Source of the DNA: Coix lacryma-jobi var. lacryma-jobi
Lineage: Eukaryota; Streptophyta; Magnoliopsida; Poales; Poaceae
DNA: 64,000 bases
Assembly (NCBI GenBank): GCA_009763385.1
Contig: CM019822.1
Coordinates: forward strand, 10,572,127 to 10,636,126
Reading direction: 5' to 3'
Part shown: piece by piece, positions 22,201 to 33,479 of the stretch
How the letters are laid out: the number at the start of each line of letters is the position of its first letter
Numbering within the stretch: position 1 is the first letter of the stretch
Notes under the pieces: generated by a model
Seen by the model: the letters and a program-made list of their open reading frames with translations, nothing else
Databases searched by the model: none
What the model was told of the DNA's origin: nothing
Program-made: the position numbers and the translations under genes

Positions 22201-23348
22201 CGCGGGCGGCGGCTGCCCTCGCCAGGGCGGAGGGCGGAGCTCCAGGATCTCCGCGCTGAGCTGAGCGGAATGCCCAAATGGCGAGCCGGCTCAACGAAGC
22301 GCAGGCAGAGGCCCAGGCGGCTCGAGGGAGGAGCCCGCCCGAGCTAAGGAGGAGGCCGCCACCGCTCTGGAAGCGTCGAGGAAGGAGGTCGCTGATGCCC
22401 GAAGCGAGGCCACCACCGCCCGGTCTGAAGCGGAGGCGGCGAAGAAGGAAGCCGCGACGCCCAAAGCGGGCCGCCGCCACCGCCCGATCCGCAGTGGAGG
22501 CGGCGAAGAAAGAGGCCGAGGATGCCCAGAGCGAGCCGCCACCGCCCGATCCGCGGCGGAGGCGGCGCGGCAAGAGGTGATCCGGAAGGATCTGGCCCCT
22601 TGCAGAGACGGGCAAGCTGGTAGAAGACCTCAGGGCCGAAAAGCGCGACGCGCTGTCTGAGAAGCGTAGGCTTGATCAGCGCGTCGAGGGCCTTGCCAGC
22701 GACCTCGCCGCTCTGGGCATGCACTGTGAAGGTAATTTTCATGCCTTGCCTTGTTTTGATCTCGAGGTTTTTGTCATGTGCCGCGATCTCACTCCTTCTT
22801 GTTCGTTGCGCAGAGTTGAGAAGACCGCCGAGGAGCTTCGCGGGACGAACCAGGCTCTCCTGGAGCAACTCCAGGACGAGACCATGGTGGCGGAGCACGC
22901 GCGCGCCACCCTCGACAGGCTTGACTCTATGTGGGGCGTCGCTCCGGTGGCCGCGGCAGAGGGCGCAGTGGCTCGAGGCGACGCTTTGGTCGACGCCTTA
23001 TGCTATTTTGATGTGGCCGCGCGGGACCGAGTCCGGCACGCTCTCCACCATGGCGTCAAGCAGGCGCTCGCGGCTGTCCGTTCCGGCTTCCGCTTCCCAG
23101 TCAATGTCATCGCCAAGGGCTTCATTGAGATCGAGGGTAGGGACGAGGAATGGAACGGTCGCCGCGTCGACTTGATCCTCGAGAAGGTGGACAAGCCGGG
23201 ATCGGCGCTCGCGAAGCTCTTCGAGGAGGACGTGCTGCCTCCGGAGGCGGACAGCGGTGCAGGTGGCCCCCCTTTCTCCTGGCCCGGACGTCGAGGCCGA
23301 GCCCGCCGCGGAAGATCTCGGGAGGAGTACCAGACCGACGAGGACTGA
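19208..23348 (+). pseudogene. Spliced antisense gene of element B (gypsy-type transposon protein)
   Basis: Plus-strand gene opposite to gag-pol. Apparent exons: 19208-20145, 20254-21293, 21375-21553, 21625-22731 and 22814-23348. Donors are GTGAG, GTAAG, GTGAG and GTAAT; acceptors are CAG. The N-terminal third holds a plant 'putative gypsy type transposon' (Transposase_28-like) domain, seen as VVSFTRYHRMGLG, then HHFEVELQHFSPNSISHAA. The middle is basic and repetitive. The C-terminus is a coiled-coil-like block (VEKTAEELRGTNQALLEQL) ending in EEYQTDED. The ATG region is open, but single-base shifts (near 19378 and in exons 2 and 4) interrupt the frame. Antisense extra genes are known in Tat elements such as Grande. 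Biochemical function is unknown. Confidence 0.75.
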
Positions 23349-23894
23349 GGCCTGTGTGCCAAATTTGGGCGTCGAGGCCCTTGTAAGAATTCAAGTCATA
23401 ACTTATGGCCCGTCGGGGTCAATATGTGTGTATAACTTGCTTATCTAAAGAACTTGTCTTCTTTTCAAATTTATTCGATCATTTCTCTCTGTCGCTAGCT
23501 CGAGCTTCGACCGGCTTGGTCCGTGCTCCTTCGATACGCGCCATGAGTACCTCGAGGGGAGGCGTAGGTAGGGTACCGTAGCCCGGGGCGTAGGTGGCCG
23601 TCTACGTCGACGCCCCCCGACTCTTGGAGGCTCGGGGTATTTACTGATTTAGACGCTGCTAGTATGCTTGAGGTGCGAGTCGAGACGAGGGTCGAATTTT
23701 TGAAAAGAAAACGCGTTTTTTCGGAGTCTGGGGGAAGGTCCCCCCGTTAGCCCCCGAGGGAGGCTCGACCCTGAGCATGGCAGGATCGAGGCTACCTTAA
23801 GTAGCTAAGCAAAATGAAAGACAATGCACGAGTTTGTTCATTCATTTTGGGCGTGTTTGTACAAAGCAACAAAATGAATGAGGCCTCGAGGCCT
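23349..23894. other. Convergent spacer between antisense gene and pol (element B)
   Basis: Holds the 3' ends of two facing transcription units, the antisense gene from the left and gag-pol from the right. AT-rich stretches near 23400-23480 and 23810-23880 could serve as polyadenylation regions. The matching spacer in A is 52042-52583. Confidence 0.6.
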
Positions 23895-26800
23895 TTAAGG
23901 GTAGAAGCGACGTAGCTGAGATATATTCCACGCGTTTGCCAGGATCCTCCCTTGGTCGTCGTAGAGCTTGTATGTTCCTGGCTTGAGCACCTCAGCTACG
24001 GTGTATGGGCCCTCCCATGGAGGGGTGAGCTTATGGCGCCCTCGATTATCTTGCAGCCGTCGAAGCACGAGGTCCCCCCACCGCCAGGTCCCTCTTGCGC
24101 ACGTGCTTGTCGTGGTAGCGTCGAAGTGTTTGCTGGTAGCGCGCGGAATTGATGAGCGCCACGTCTCGGGCCTCCTCGAGCTGGTCCTTGGCGTTGGCGA
24201 GCCTTTCATCGTTGGTTTGCTCGTTGTAGGCTCGAAGTCGAGGGGAGCCGTATTCGAGGTCAGTAGGCAAGACAGCCTCGGCGCCGTAGGTTAGGAAGAA
24301 CGGAGTGAACCGGGTGGCTCGACTCAGCGTAGTCCTGAGGCCCCACAGCACCGAGGGGAGCTCTGTAGCCCACCCCTTTCTGAAATTTTTGAGGGTCTTG
24401 AACAGCCTCGGCTTCAGCCCATGGAGTATCATGCTGTTGGCGCGCTCGACCTGCCCGTTGCATTGAGGGTATGCGACCGAGGCCCAGGTTACGCGAATGC
24501 TGTTGTCGTCGCAGAAATTGGTGAACTTTTTGCCCGTGAATTGGGTGCCATTGTCAGTGATGATGACGTTAGGCACCCCAAACCGGTACATGATGTCTGC
24601 TATGAACTCGACGGCTTTCTTAGAGGTGGGGTCGCCTATGGGCTTGGCCTCGATCCACTTGGTGAATTTGTCGATGGCCACGAGCACATGCGTGTACTTT
24701 CCGGTTGTCATCTTGAGGGACCCACGAGGTCGAGCCCCCAGACGGCAAACGGCCAAGTAATGGGGATCATCTGCAGGGCGTGCGCGGGCTGGTGCGTTTG
24801 CTTGGCGTAAAACTGACACCCTTGGCAAGCTTGGACCAGGTGCTTGGCGTCTCTGATGGCGGTTGGCCAGTAGAAGCCCTGTCGGAAGGCGTTCCCTACC
24901 AGGGTCCTTGGCGCTGCGTGATGGCCGCAAGCCCCCGAGTGCATGTCGTCGAGGAGCCTGCGTCCCACCTCGAGGGGGATGCAACGTTGAAGGATTCCTG
25001 ATGAGCTTCGATGGTACAGCTCCCGTTCATCGCCGTAGATGACGTAGGTCTTGGCCCTTCGAGCGATGCGTCGGGCCTCTGTCTTGTCTTCTGGTAGCAC
25101 ACCTTGCATCAGGTAGTCGAGGAAGGGCGTCTGCTAGTCGAGGGGTCGTGATGACGAAGGGGTAGGTGCGTCGATTTGCATCGCCTCGGCGGATGTCGAG
25201 GGGTCATTCCCGAGGGGTGGCGTTGAAGGTCGAGCCCCCGTGTTTGGCTCGAGGGGTGGCGTCGAGGGGCCAGCCCCTGGGCCGATTTTGACGGATGGCT
25301 CGAAAATGTCCCTCGAGAAGACGTCTGGTGGAACCGTGCCGCGCGTGGACGCCAACTTTGCCAGCTCGTCTGCGGCCTCGTTGTACTTTCGAGCTATGTG
25401 GTTGAGCTCGAGGCCGTAGAACTTATCCTCTAGCTTGCGCACCTCCCCGCAGTATGCCTCCATCTTGGGGTTGATGCAGCTTGAAGCCTTCATAACCTGG
25501 TTGATGACGAGCTGCGAGTCTCCTCGGCGTCGAGGCGTCGGACCCCGAGCTCGAGGGCGATGCGCAGCCCATTGACGAGGGCCTCGTACTCGGCGACGTT
25601 GTTGGAGGCGGGGAAGTGCAAGCGTAGCAGGTAGCGCATGTGGACTCCGAGGGGTGAGATGAAGAGCAGGCCTGCGCCTGCCCCCGTCTTCATGAGGGAT
25701 CCGTCGAAGTACATGGTCCAGAGCTCGGCTTGAATCTGCACCGGCGGGAGCTGAATGTTTGGTCCATTCAGCAACGAAGTCTGCCAACGCTTGCGACTTG
25801 GCTTTTTTCGCGGGGCGTAGGTGATGGCCTCCCCCATTAGCTCGGCGGACCACTTGGCGATGCGCCCCGTGGCCTCCCGATTGTTGATGATCTCAGCGAG
25901 GGGAAGGATGACACCACCGTTACGGGATGAGCGAGGAAGTAGTGCTGGAGCTTGCGCCTCGTGATGATGATGCCGTAGAGCAGCTTCTGGATGTGCGGGT
26001 ACCGGACCTTGTCCTCGGAGAGCACCTCACTGGTGAAGTACACCGGTCGTTGGACCGGCAACGCATGACCCTCCTCGTGCCTCTCGACGACTATGACCGC
26101 GCTGACCACCTGAGTGGTTGCGGCCACATAGAGGAGGAGAGGCTCAGGGGATCGTCACCCTTGGCTGGTCGCGGAGGCACGAGAATTGGCGCGGAAGTCA
26201 GCAACCCCTTCAACTTGGTTAAGGCCTCCTCGGCTTCGACAGTCCACGCAAAGCGTTCCGTCTTCTTCAGCAGGCGGTAGAGAGGTAGTGCTTTTTCCCT
26301 AGCCTCGAGATGAATCTGCTGAGAGCGGCTAGGCAGCCTGTCACTTTCTGTACACCCTTGAGGTCTCGAATTGGGCCCATCCTCGTGACTACTGAGATCT
26401 TCTCGGGGTTGGCCTCGATTCCCCGTTGTGAGACAATGTAGCCAAGTAGCATGCCCCGGGGCACACCAAAGACACATTTCTCGGGGTTGAGCCTCACATT
26501 CTTAGCCCGGAGGCACTCGAACGTGGTCTTGAGATCGCTGATGAGGTTCCCGACTTTCTTGGTTTTAACCACGATGTCATCGACGTAGGCCTCGACGGTT
26601 TTGCCTATGTGTTCGCCAAAGATATGCTGCATGCAATGTTGGTACGTTGCCCCGGCGTTTCGAAGGCCGAAGGGCATTGTAACGTAGCAATACATACCAA
26701 AAGGCGTAACAAAAGAGGTAGCGAGTTCGTCGGATTCTTTCATCTTAATCTGGTGGTAGCCGGAGTATGCATCGAGAAATGAAAGTACTTCGCACCCCGC

Positions 26801-27760
26801 AGTGGAATCGACAATCTGATCAATTCTAGGTAAAGGAAATGGAACCTTTGGACACGCTTTATTCAGACCAGTGTAATCTACACACATCCGCATTTTTCCA
26901 TTCTTTTTCCTAACTAGTATAGGGTTAGCTAGCCACTCCGGGTGAAATACCTCCTTGATGAATCCGGCCGCCAAAGCTTGTGCACCTCCTCGCCGATGAT
27001 CCTGCGCTTTTCCTTTCCTCGTCGAAGCGGCGTAGGAGTTGCTTCACCGGTCTGGACCCGGCCTGGATCTCCAAGGCGTGCTCGGTGACTTCCCTCGGTA
27101 TGCCCGGCATGTCCGAGGGTCCCCACGCAAACATGTCGATGTTCGCGCGGAGAAAAGTCGACGAGCACTGCTTCCTATTTTAGGTTGAGGCTAGCACTGA
27201 CGGTCAGCGTCTTGCCATTGGTCGAGGTCGGGTCGACGGGTATCTGCTTGGTGTGCTCCGCCGGCTCGAAGGTGCCAGCGTGGCGCTTTGCTTCAGGGGC
27301 CTCTTCGGTGGCCAAGGCTGCTAGGGCCTCGAGCGAGTCGAGGTGGACATTGGCGTCCCCACGCTCGACGCACTCCACGTCGCAGTGGTACGCGTGCTCG
27401 TAGGAGGCGCCGACGGTGATGACCCCTTTTGGCCCCGGCATCTTGAGCTTTAAGTACGTGTAGTTGGGGACCGCCATGAACTTAGCATAGCCGGGCCTGC
27501 CGATGATTGCGTGGTAGGTCCCTTGGAACCCGACCACCTCGAAGGTGAGTGTCTCCTGGCGGAAGTTGGCCGGCGTGCCAAAGCAGACAGGCAGGTCGAT
27601 GCGCCCGAGGGGATGTGCCTTCTTCCCCGGTACGACTCCGTGGAACCCCCGACACTGGGTCGGAGCTGGTCCCTCGAAATCCCCAGGAGGTCGAGGGTCT
27701 CGAGGTATATGATGTTGAGGCTCGAGCCCCCATCCATCAACACCTTGGAGAACCGCACGT
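23895..27760 (-). pseudogene. Element B protease, RT, two RNase H regions, integrase
   Basis: Read right to left: protease LMDGGSSLNIIYL (about 27730); RT with MRMCVDYTGLNKACP, LDAYSGYHQIKM and AYVDDIVVK (about 26600-26900); a canonical but degenerate RNase H (RPVYFTSEVLSE, about 26040); a second, archaeal-type RNase H (LWTMYFDGSLMKTGAGAGL, about 25700); integrase H2C2 (HSGACGHHAAP, CQGCQFY), DLVGP, ITDNGTQF and YPQCNGQVERAN. It ends ISQLRRFYP at 23895. The double RNase H marks the Tat clade. Frameshifts near 26.97, 26.47, 25.84, 25.1 and 24.7 kb prevent one continuous polyprotein. Confidence 0.88.
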
Positions 27761-27955
27761 CGACTATGATGGGTCGACGACGAGGGGGTACGCCCCCAGG
27801 TTTATGACACGGTCCGGATGGTCGTCACGGTCGAACGTGATCGGCGCATCAGACCAGTCAAGATACTGGGGGGCGTCGTCGCAGAGCGCAAAGATCTCCC
27901 GGCGCTCCTTCTTTCTTTCTCCGAGCTGAGAGCCCGACGGTTGACCCCCCGTAGA

Positions 27956-29690
27956 TCATGTAGCAGTCGCGCACGGGGGGAAGTTGCCGTCCGCGTCCCC
28001 TCCGCCGCGCCGATCGCTGTCCTTGCCCTTAGGCGCGTCTTCTTTCTTATCGGCGAGCTTGGAGTAGAAGCTTTTCAACAGTCGGCAGTCCTTTAACTTG
28101 TGATTTACGGGGCCCTTGTGATAAGTGCAGGGGTCCTCGAGCATCTGGTCGAAAACAGCCCCGTCAGGGGGGCGTCGGGGCTTCTTAGGCTCGAGGGCGC
28201 CTGCGACACCTCTTCGTCGTCGTCGTCATTGGCGTCGCGCTTCGCCTTCTGACCTTTGCGTTTGTTCTTCTTCTTTTTGTTGTTGTTATTGTTGTCGTTC
28301 TTGGCATCGTTGCCCTTGTTTGAGCCCTCCGGCGCGGTCACCGCCTTACCTTTGTCCGTGGAACGGCCAAAGAAGGCCCCCACTGCCTCGTCGCCTGAGG
28401 CAAAGCTGGTGACACGATCCATCAGGTCCTCGACCGTCCTTGGACGGTAGCGTCCTAGCTCATGAACTAGCTCTTGTCATGTCGTGCCCGCGAGGAACGC
28501 TGAGATGACGTCCTCATCAGGCACGTGGGGGAGCTCGAGGCGCTGCTTCGAGAATCGCCGAGCAAAGTCGCGGAGGGGCCGTCCGCTGCCTGCCTGCAAC
28601 GCCGTAGATCCCAGGGGTTGCCTGGGCGCACGCAAGTCCCCTTGAAATTCCTGTCGAAGACCCTGACTAGGTCCGCCCAGTCGTCGATCCGATCCGGCGG
28701 GAGCCCGTCGAGCCACCGGCGGGCGGTGTCCGAGAGGTAAAGTGGGAGTTGGCGTATGATCACATGGTCATCGTTCTTCGCTCCGCCCAGTTGGCAGCCT
28801 AGGCGGAAGTCCGAGAGCCAGAGCTTGGGCTCGACCTCCCCGTCATACTTCACGATGTTGGTCGGTGGTCGGAAGCGGTCGGGGAGGGTTGAGCTGCGGA
28901 TGGCCCGGCTGAAGACTCTGGGGCCCGGGGGCTCGAGGACTTGCCGGTCCTCGTCAATGTCGTAGCGCCCCCCTCGATGGGCGCTATAGCCCACGCTTTG
29001 GCCCCCCTTGTCCTTGCGCCGGCGGTTGATGTCGTTGCGGGCGTCATTGGGGTCTCGAGGTGGCCGGTCATCGACGATCCGTTCCCGGACTGGCCTAGCT
29101 CGAGAGGCGTCCGGCTGGTGGACGGACGTCTCGCGCTCGTTGCGGGGCGTGTCCCTGGTTTCCCCGAGGCCACCCCGCGCCGCCGCGAGGCTGAGCTCTC
29201 GGCCTGCTGCACAACGGCTGTCTCGAGGAGGTTCTTCATTTCCCCAAGCATGCGCCTGGCGTCAGGGTTGGAGACGGCGGGTAGATCACGGAGCAGCATC
29301 GCCGCCGCCGCCACCACGTTCTGCCCGCTCGCGGAAAACGCACCTCGGGGCGTGCTGGCGCCCCGTCCTCGAGGATCTGCCGGTGGACCTCTCGAGCTCG
29401 GCCACGAACACCGCCGCCTCGAGGCTGGGCTGGTTCTTGTGCTAGGGTCTTCTCGAGCTGCAGCAGGCGTTGTCGATCCTCCTCAGCCTTGGCGATGGCC
29501 TCCCGCAGCCGCGCGAGCTGCGCCGTTCGGTCGTCGCTGTGCTGAGATGGTGCAGCCGGTGCCGGGGGTTCGTTCCTCCCCTGAACGCGTGATCCGCCCG
29601 CCACAGCCACATCCCCGGGCTCTTCGAGGTTGAGCGCCGACCTGGTGTCGTCATCGCCGTCGTCCTCGGCACCGTCCACGACCCCTCTCT
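27956..29690 (-). pseudogene. Element B gag region
   Basis: From the right: an acidic N-terminus and a coiled-coil-like block (LREAIAKAEEDRQRLLQLEK, about 29460), then the gag core (FRPPTNIVKYDGEVEPKLWL, then LPLYLSDTARRWLDGLPPD, about 28690-28880). A lysine/asparagine-rich linker follows. Last is a Cys/His motif CTYHKGPVNHKLKDC (about 28085), the Tat-type zinc-knuckle equivalent. The 5' leader side is cut by element C. Several frame changes split the region. Confidence 0.85.
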
Positions 29691-30080
29691 GCTAGAAACA
29701 TTCCATGGTAGGGTCCCAAGGTCAGGGTCGTGGTATCGTACTCATCGGAGTCGGAGCTCTGATGCCCGCCGCCCTTTCTCGTGCCGGTACAGCAGCTCGC
29801 GTACCACTCCCTGAAGGTGCTCGACGAGGTGGCTCGACTGCTCGTGGAGGCCGCGGTCGACGTGCACGGGTAGACGATCTCCAGGTCGGTGGTTGGCTCG
29901 GAGGAGTAACGCCCCCTACGCCCGACCTTCCTCCCGCTCCGCGGCCATATGCCTTGTTCCTGACGGGGCCTCGCCGAGGCTGTTGGCGTGAACTGCCCCG
30001 CGAGTTGTTTGAGGCCAACACGGGAAAACCACTGGGTCGACAGCGGTACACCCCGGCGGAAGTGAGGCCTGGTGGTGTCC

Positions 30081-32232
30081 TAAAGTGTGTCTGCTGCATT
30101 CGCCCCCAATGTGGGTTTTGGCTAATTAATGACAATCAAATTAGGGACTAACCAGTTTATAAAAGCATGTATGCAGGTGTTAGTCCTTTGAAAGATTTGA
30201 AACGTTGAAATCTCGTGAACAAAGCACGTAGGATATTTTTGGACATAAAGATGCCTAGCTCAAGTGGTAGTTTAAAATTTCAATTTTAAACTTGAGTTAT
30301 AGGTAAGCCGGACTATGAAGAGGGTCACAAAGTAAGTTGGCTAGATGTGGAGAAAAGTGCTCAAATCGACTAACCTTAGTTCGCTTGAGAGACACCGCAC
30401 AATCACGAACACGTAGAGGGTAATTTCATATGGTCGGTGGTACCGACCATGGGTGGTCGGTGGTACCGACCACGGCTTCTCTGCGCAGCGCTCAAACACC
30501 CTCTCTGTGTTGGTCAAAAAATGACCTGGCGGTAGTACCGCCATAACCTCGGTACTACCGCCCGCGGTGGTACCGACGCAAGGTCGGTAGTAACCTGGTT
30601 TGCAACCCTCTCTGGATAGAGTTGTTTTTGACCTAGCGGTGGTACCGCCATTACCTCGGTAGTACCGCCCGCGGTGCTACCGACCCATGGCCGGTAGTTT
30701 CCATTTTGCAAGGCTCTCTGTCCGCGCTGTTTTTGGCCTGGCGGTAGTACCGCCATTACTTCGGTAGTACCGCCCCCGGTGCTACCGACGCAAGGCCGGT
30801 GGTAACCAAGTTTGCAGAGCTCCCTGTGTAGAATTGAAAAAGGCCTGGCGGTGGTACCGCCATAACCTCGGTACCACCGGGATCGGAGTTACCGACGGAG
30901 GTCGGTGGTAACTTGGCTTTGCGAGGCTCTCTGTGTTGTGTTGAATATGACTTGGCGGTGGTACCGCCATAACCTCGTACCACCGCCTCGGAAGCACCGA
31001 CCCAGGTTCGGTGGTTGAAAGTTTTTTCAGGGCTCTCTGGACTGACTAGCCTTTGACTTGGCGGTGGTACCGCCATTACCTCGGTACCACCGACCTCGGA
31101 GGTACCGACCCTCGGGCGGTAGTTTCCGAGGGACCGAGTCCCTAACTGAGTTGCTCTCTGTTCGAGCTTGTTTTGGCCTGGCGGTGGTACCGCCATTACC
31201 TCGGTACCACCGGCCTCGGTGGTTCCGACCTTGGCCCGGTGCTTGTCAGTTTTGACCAGATCTGGGTGTATGCGACCGTTGTGACATGGTCGGTGGTACC
31301 GACCATGGGTGGTCGGTGGTACCGACCAGCCTCGGGACTGAGGGAGTAAATGCCTTCCCTCTTCACTTTTCACGGTCACGGACTTACACTATACACTTAT
31401 TGCTGACCTAACTCGAGACAAACACTCTCCAAGCATTGACTCACCCCTCTCTCTCCCCCTTTGCTCCTAGATTCATTCCCTTGCAGATTTGAGCTAGGGA
31501 AGTGAGATTCGAGAGTGGGAAGCATCAATCTTCGACTTGAGCACTTGGTTTCCATCTTGCCGGCTTGTTTTGTGTCTTTTACTCTTGAGCTCTTTGAGCT
31601 CTAGCCGGTTAGGTGTTCTTCGTGGTAGCCCGTATTGATTTACTTGTGAGGGCTCCCCGAAGCGTTTGTATTACCCTGAGATTTCTAGTAGAGATACTCT
31701 CGTAGCCTTTGTGGTTGCTTGAGTGAGGCGAGGAGGTGAAATAGACTCCGACCTTTGTGGTCACCTCAACAACGAGGAAGTAGGCACTCCTTAGTGGATT
31801 GGCCGAACCTCGGGATAAATCTTGTGTCCCGTGTGCTTGTTGTTGTTGTCCCTATTTTCTCTACTTCTCTTGTTATTGTGTTCTTCGTGTTCTTCCTATC
31901 CCTATCTCGTTCTTAGGTTGGGAAGGCTCGATCTACATCAAGGGGAGCAACCAAGGTTTCGTGAGAGTAGTTTTTACCATAAATTATTCTTCGAAAGTTG
32001 GCTAGAAACTTGTTTTATCTTCATAGCTTACATTCATCGGATTTGTAGTTTCTTTTAGGATCCCGGTTGTGCCGTTTGTTTGTGTTGGTAGTACCGGTGT
32101 TTCACACCCGGTAGTACCTACCCAAACAAACCGGCCTCTCCGGTTGCTATCTAACTACATCTTATAGTTTGTGAAGTTTCAGATAGTCAAAATCACCTAT
32201 TCACCCCCCTCTAGGCTGATTCGGTCCTTTCA
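30081..32232 (+). repeat. 5' LTR of element C
   Basis: Ends GGTCCTTTCA at 32232, right before the primer binding site. From GCATTCGCCCCC onward it matches the 3' LTR closely. The left end is disturbed. The TATA motif found in the sister copies (AGTATAAATG) reads AGTAAATG here (31345). Confidence 0.85.
30431..31328 (+). repeat. Palindrome array in the 5' LTR of C
   Basis: Seven tandem modules of about 105-115 bp. Each starts with a GGCGGTGGTACCGCC-type palindrome, goes on with CGGTACCACCG variants, and ends near CTCTCTGT. Pairs of TGGTCGGTGGTACCGACCA bound the array (30431-30472 and 31287-31328). It lies directly upstream of the TATA position, so it is U3 promoter sequence. CpG-rich palindromes are described in Sirevirus LTRs; this GGTACC core is the version here. 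Confidence 0.9.
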
Positions 32233-32234
32233 AT

Positions 32235-32249
32235 TGGTATCGGAGCCTA
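32235..32249 (+). other. Primer binding site of element C
   Basis: TGGTATCGGAGCCTA, two bases after the LTR end, similar to the initiator-Met tRNA complement. Confidence 0.75.
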
Positions 32250-32286
32250 ACCCTTGTGTTAGCGCTTCACCGCGTAAGGGAGAATC

Positions 32287-33476
32287 ATGTCTACCATAAG
32301 TCAAGAACAGCTTGATGAGATTGTCAAGAAGGTTACTGCTCAGATAATTCAAGATCAAGCAAAGAAGCATGAAGATGAGATGAAGAGAATGAAAGATGAG
32401 ATGGAGAGTTTGAGGCGAGCTTTGGAAAGCAAAGCCGAAGCATCCGGAAGCGGTGGAAATCAGCCGCCCAAGGATGACAAGAAGAAGGAAGATGAAGAGA
32501 AAGGCAAGAAAGACACCGAGTTCACTAGAGTGCCATATGACTATAGCCATATGGGCAAGGTCATGCAATTGCCTAGCGTCAATCTAGGCAAGCCACCTGC
32601 CTTTGATGGAATCAACTACAATGATTGGGCACACAAGATGAAGCTACACCTTCTTGCTGCAAGAGTTTGGGAGATTGTTGAAAATGGACCAAGTCATGTT
32701 GAAGGTCAAGAGTTCACCGACAATGATATGTTTGAGTTTCAACAAAATGTTCAAGCCGCATCATTGATTCTATCATGCCTAAAGCCTGAAGAAAGCAACA
32801 AGGTACATGGAATGGAGAATGCCAAGAAGATTTGGGATACACTCAGGATATCATATGAGGGTGATGCGAGTGTGAGGAAGTGCAACATAGAGCTTCTTCA
32901 TGGAAAGATTGAGAACTTTGCAATCAAGAAAAATGAGACCACTCAACAAATGTTTGACAGATTCATCAATGTTTTGATAGATCCAATGACGTTGGTAATC
33001 AGATTAGAGCCCTCGGAGACACAAAGTGGGATGACACTCAGCTGAAGAAGCTATTAAGAGATATAGAAAGAGGAACAAGAACCTTGCATCAATCATCATG
33101 GAGAGACCTAACTATGAGAGCATGGGACCCATGAGATGCTTGCCAAGATAAAGCATCATGAAGTCTTGGATGATGAAGACTATAGAAGATCAAGAGGGCA
33201 AGCCACAAAAAGGTGGTAGCACTCAAGGCTAATCAAGAAGAAGGAAGCAAGGCCCGAGATGACTCTTCAAGCGAAGGAAGTGAAGACTCCGATGATGAGT
33301 TGGCCCTTATTGTGAAGAACTTTAGAAGATTCATGAGAAAGAAGATGCACAAGAAGGGCAAAGGTGGTTACTTCAAGAAGTCAAAGAAGAGAAATTGCTA
33401 TGAGTGTGGAGCGGATGATCATTTCATTGCCGATTGTCCACAAAAGAAGAACAAGAACAAGTATAGCAAGGAGTGA
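32287..33476 (+). pseudogene. Element C gag
   Basis: Starts with an ATG 38 bp after the primer binding site. Residues about 15-60 are a charged coiled coil (KKHEDEMKRMKDEMESLRRA). The copia-type gag core follows (KPPAFDGINYNDWAHKMKLH, then LILSCLKPEESNKVHGMENA). Near 33395-33437 stands a zinc knuckle CYECGADDHFIADC, which fits CX2CX4HX4C. The frame changes between 33000 and 33213, so the knuckle is no longer in phase with the N-terminus. Codon use is AT-richer than in the surrounding Tat element, which sets the two families apart. Confidence 0.87.
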
Positions 33477-33479
33477 TGA

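Noticed and set aside
21515..22615. 366-codon minus-strand frame inside the element B antisense gene
   Set aside because: Shadow of GC-rich repetitive coding sequence; Ser/Ala/Arg-rich with no motif. The plus strand has the splice sites and domains.
30431..31328. CRISPR-like appearance of evenly spaced palindromes
   Set aside because: The spacers are themselves repeated, the array lies in LTRs of a plant element, and there are no cas genes.
30514..31379. Long open frames with repeated VMAVPPPG or YHRP-like peptides
   Set aside because: They arise from the palindrome modules of the LTR and appear on both strands. Not protein-coding genes.
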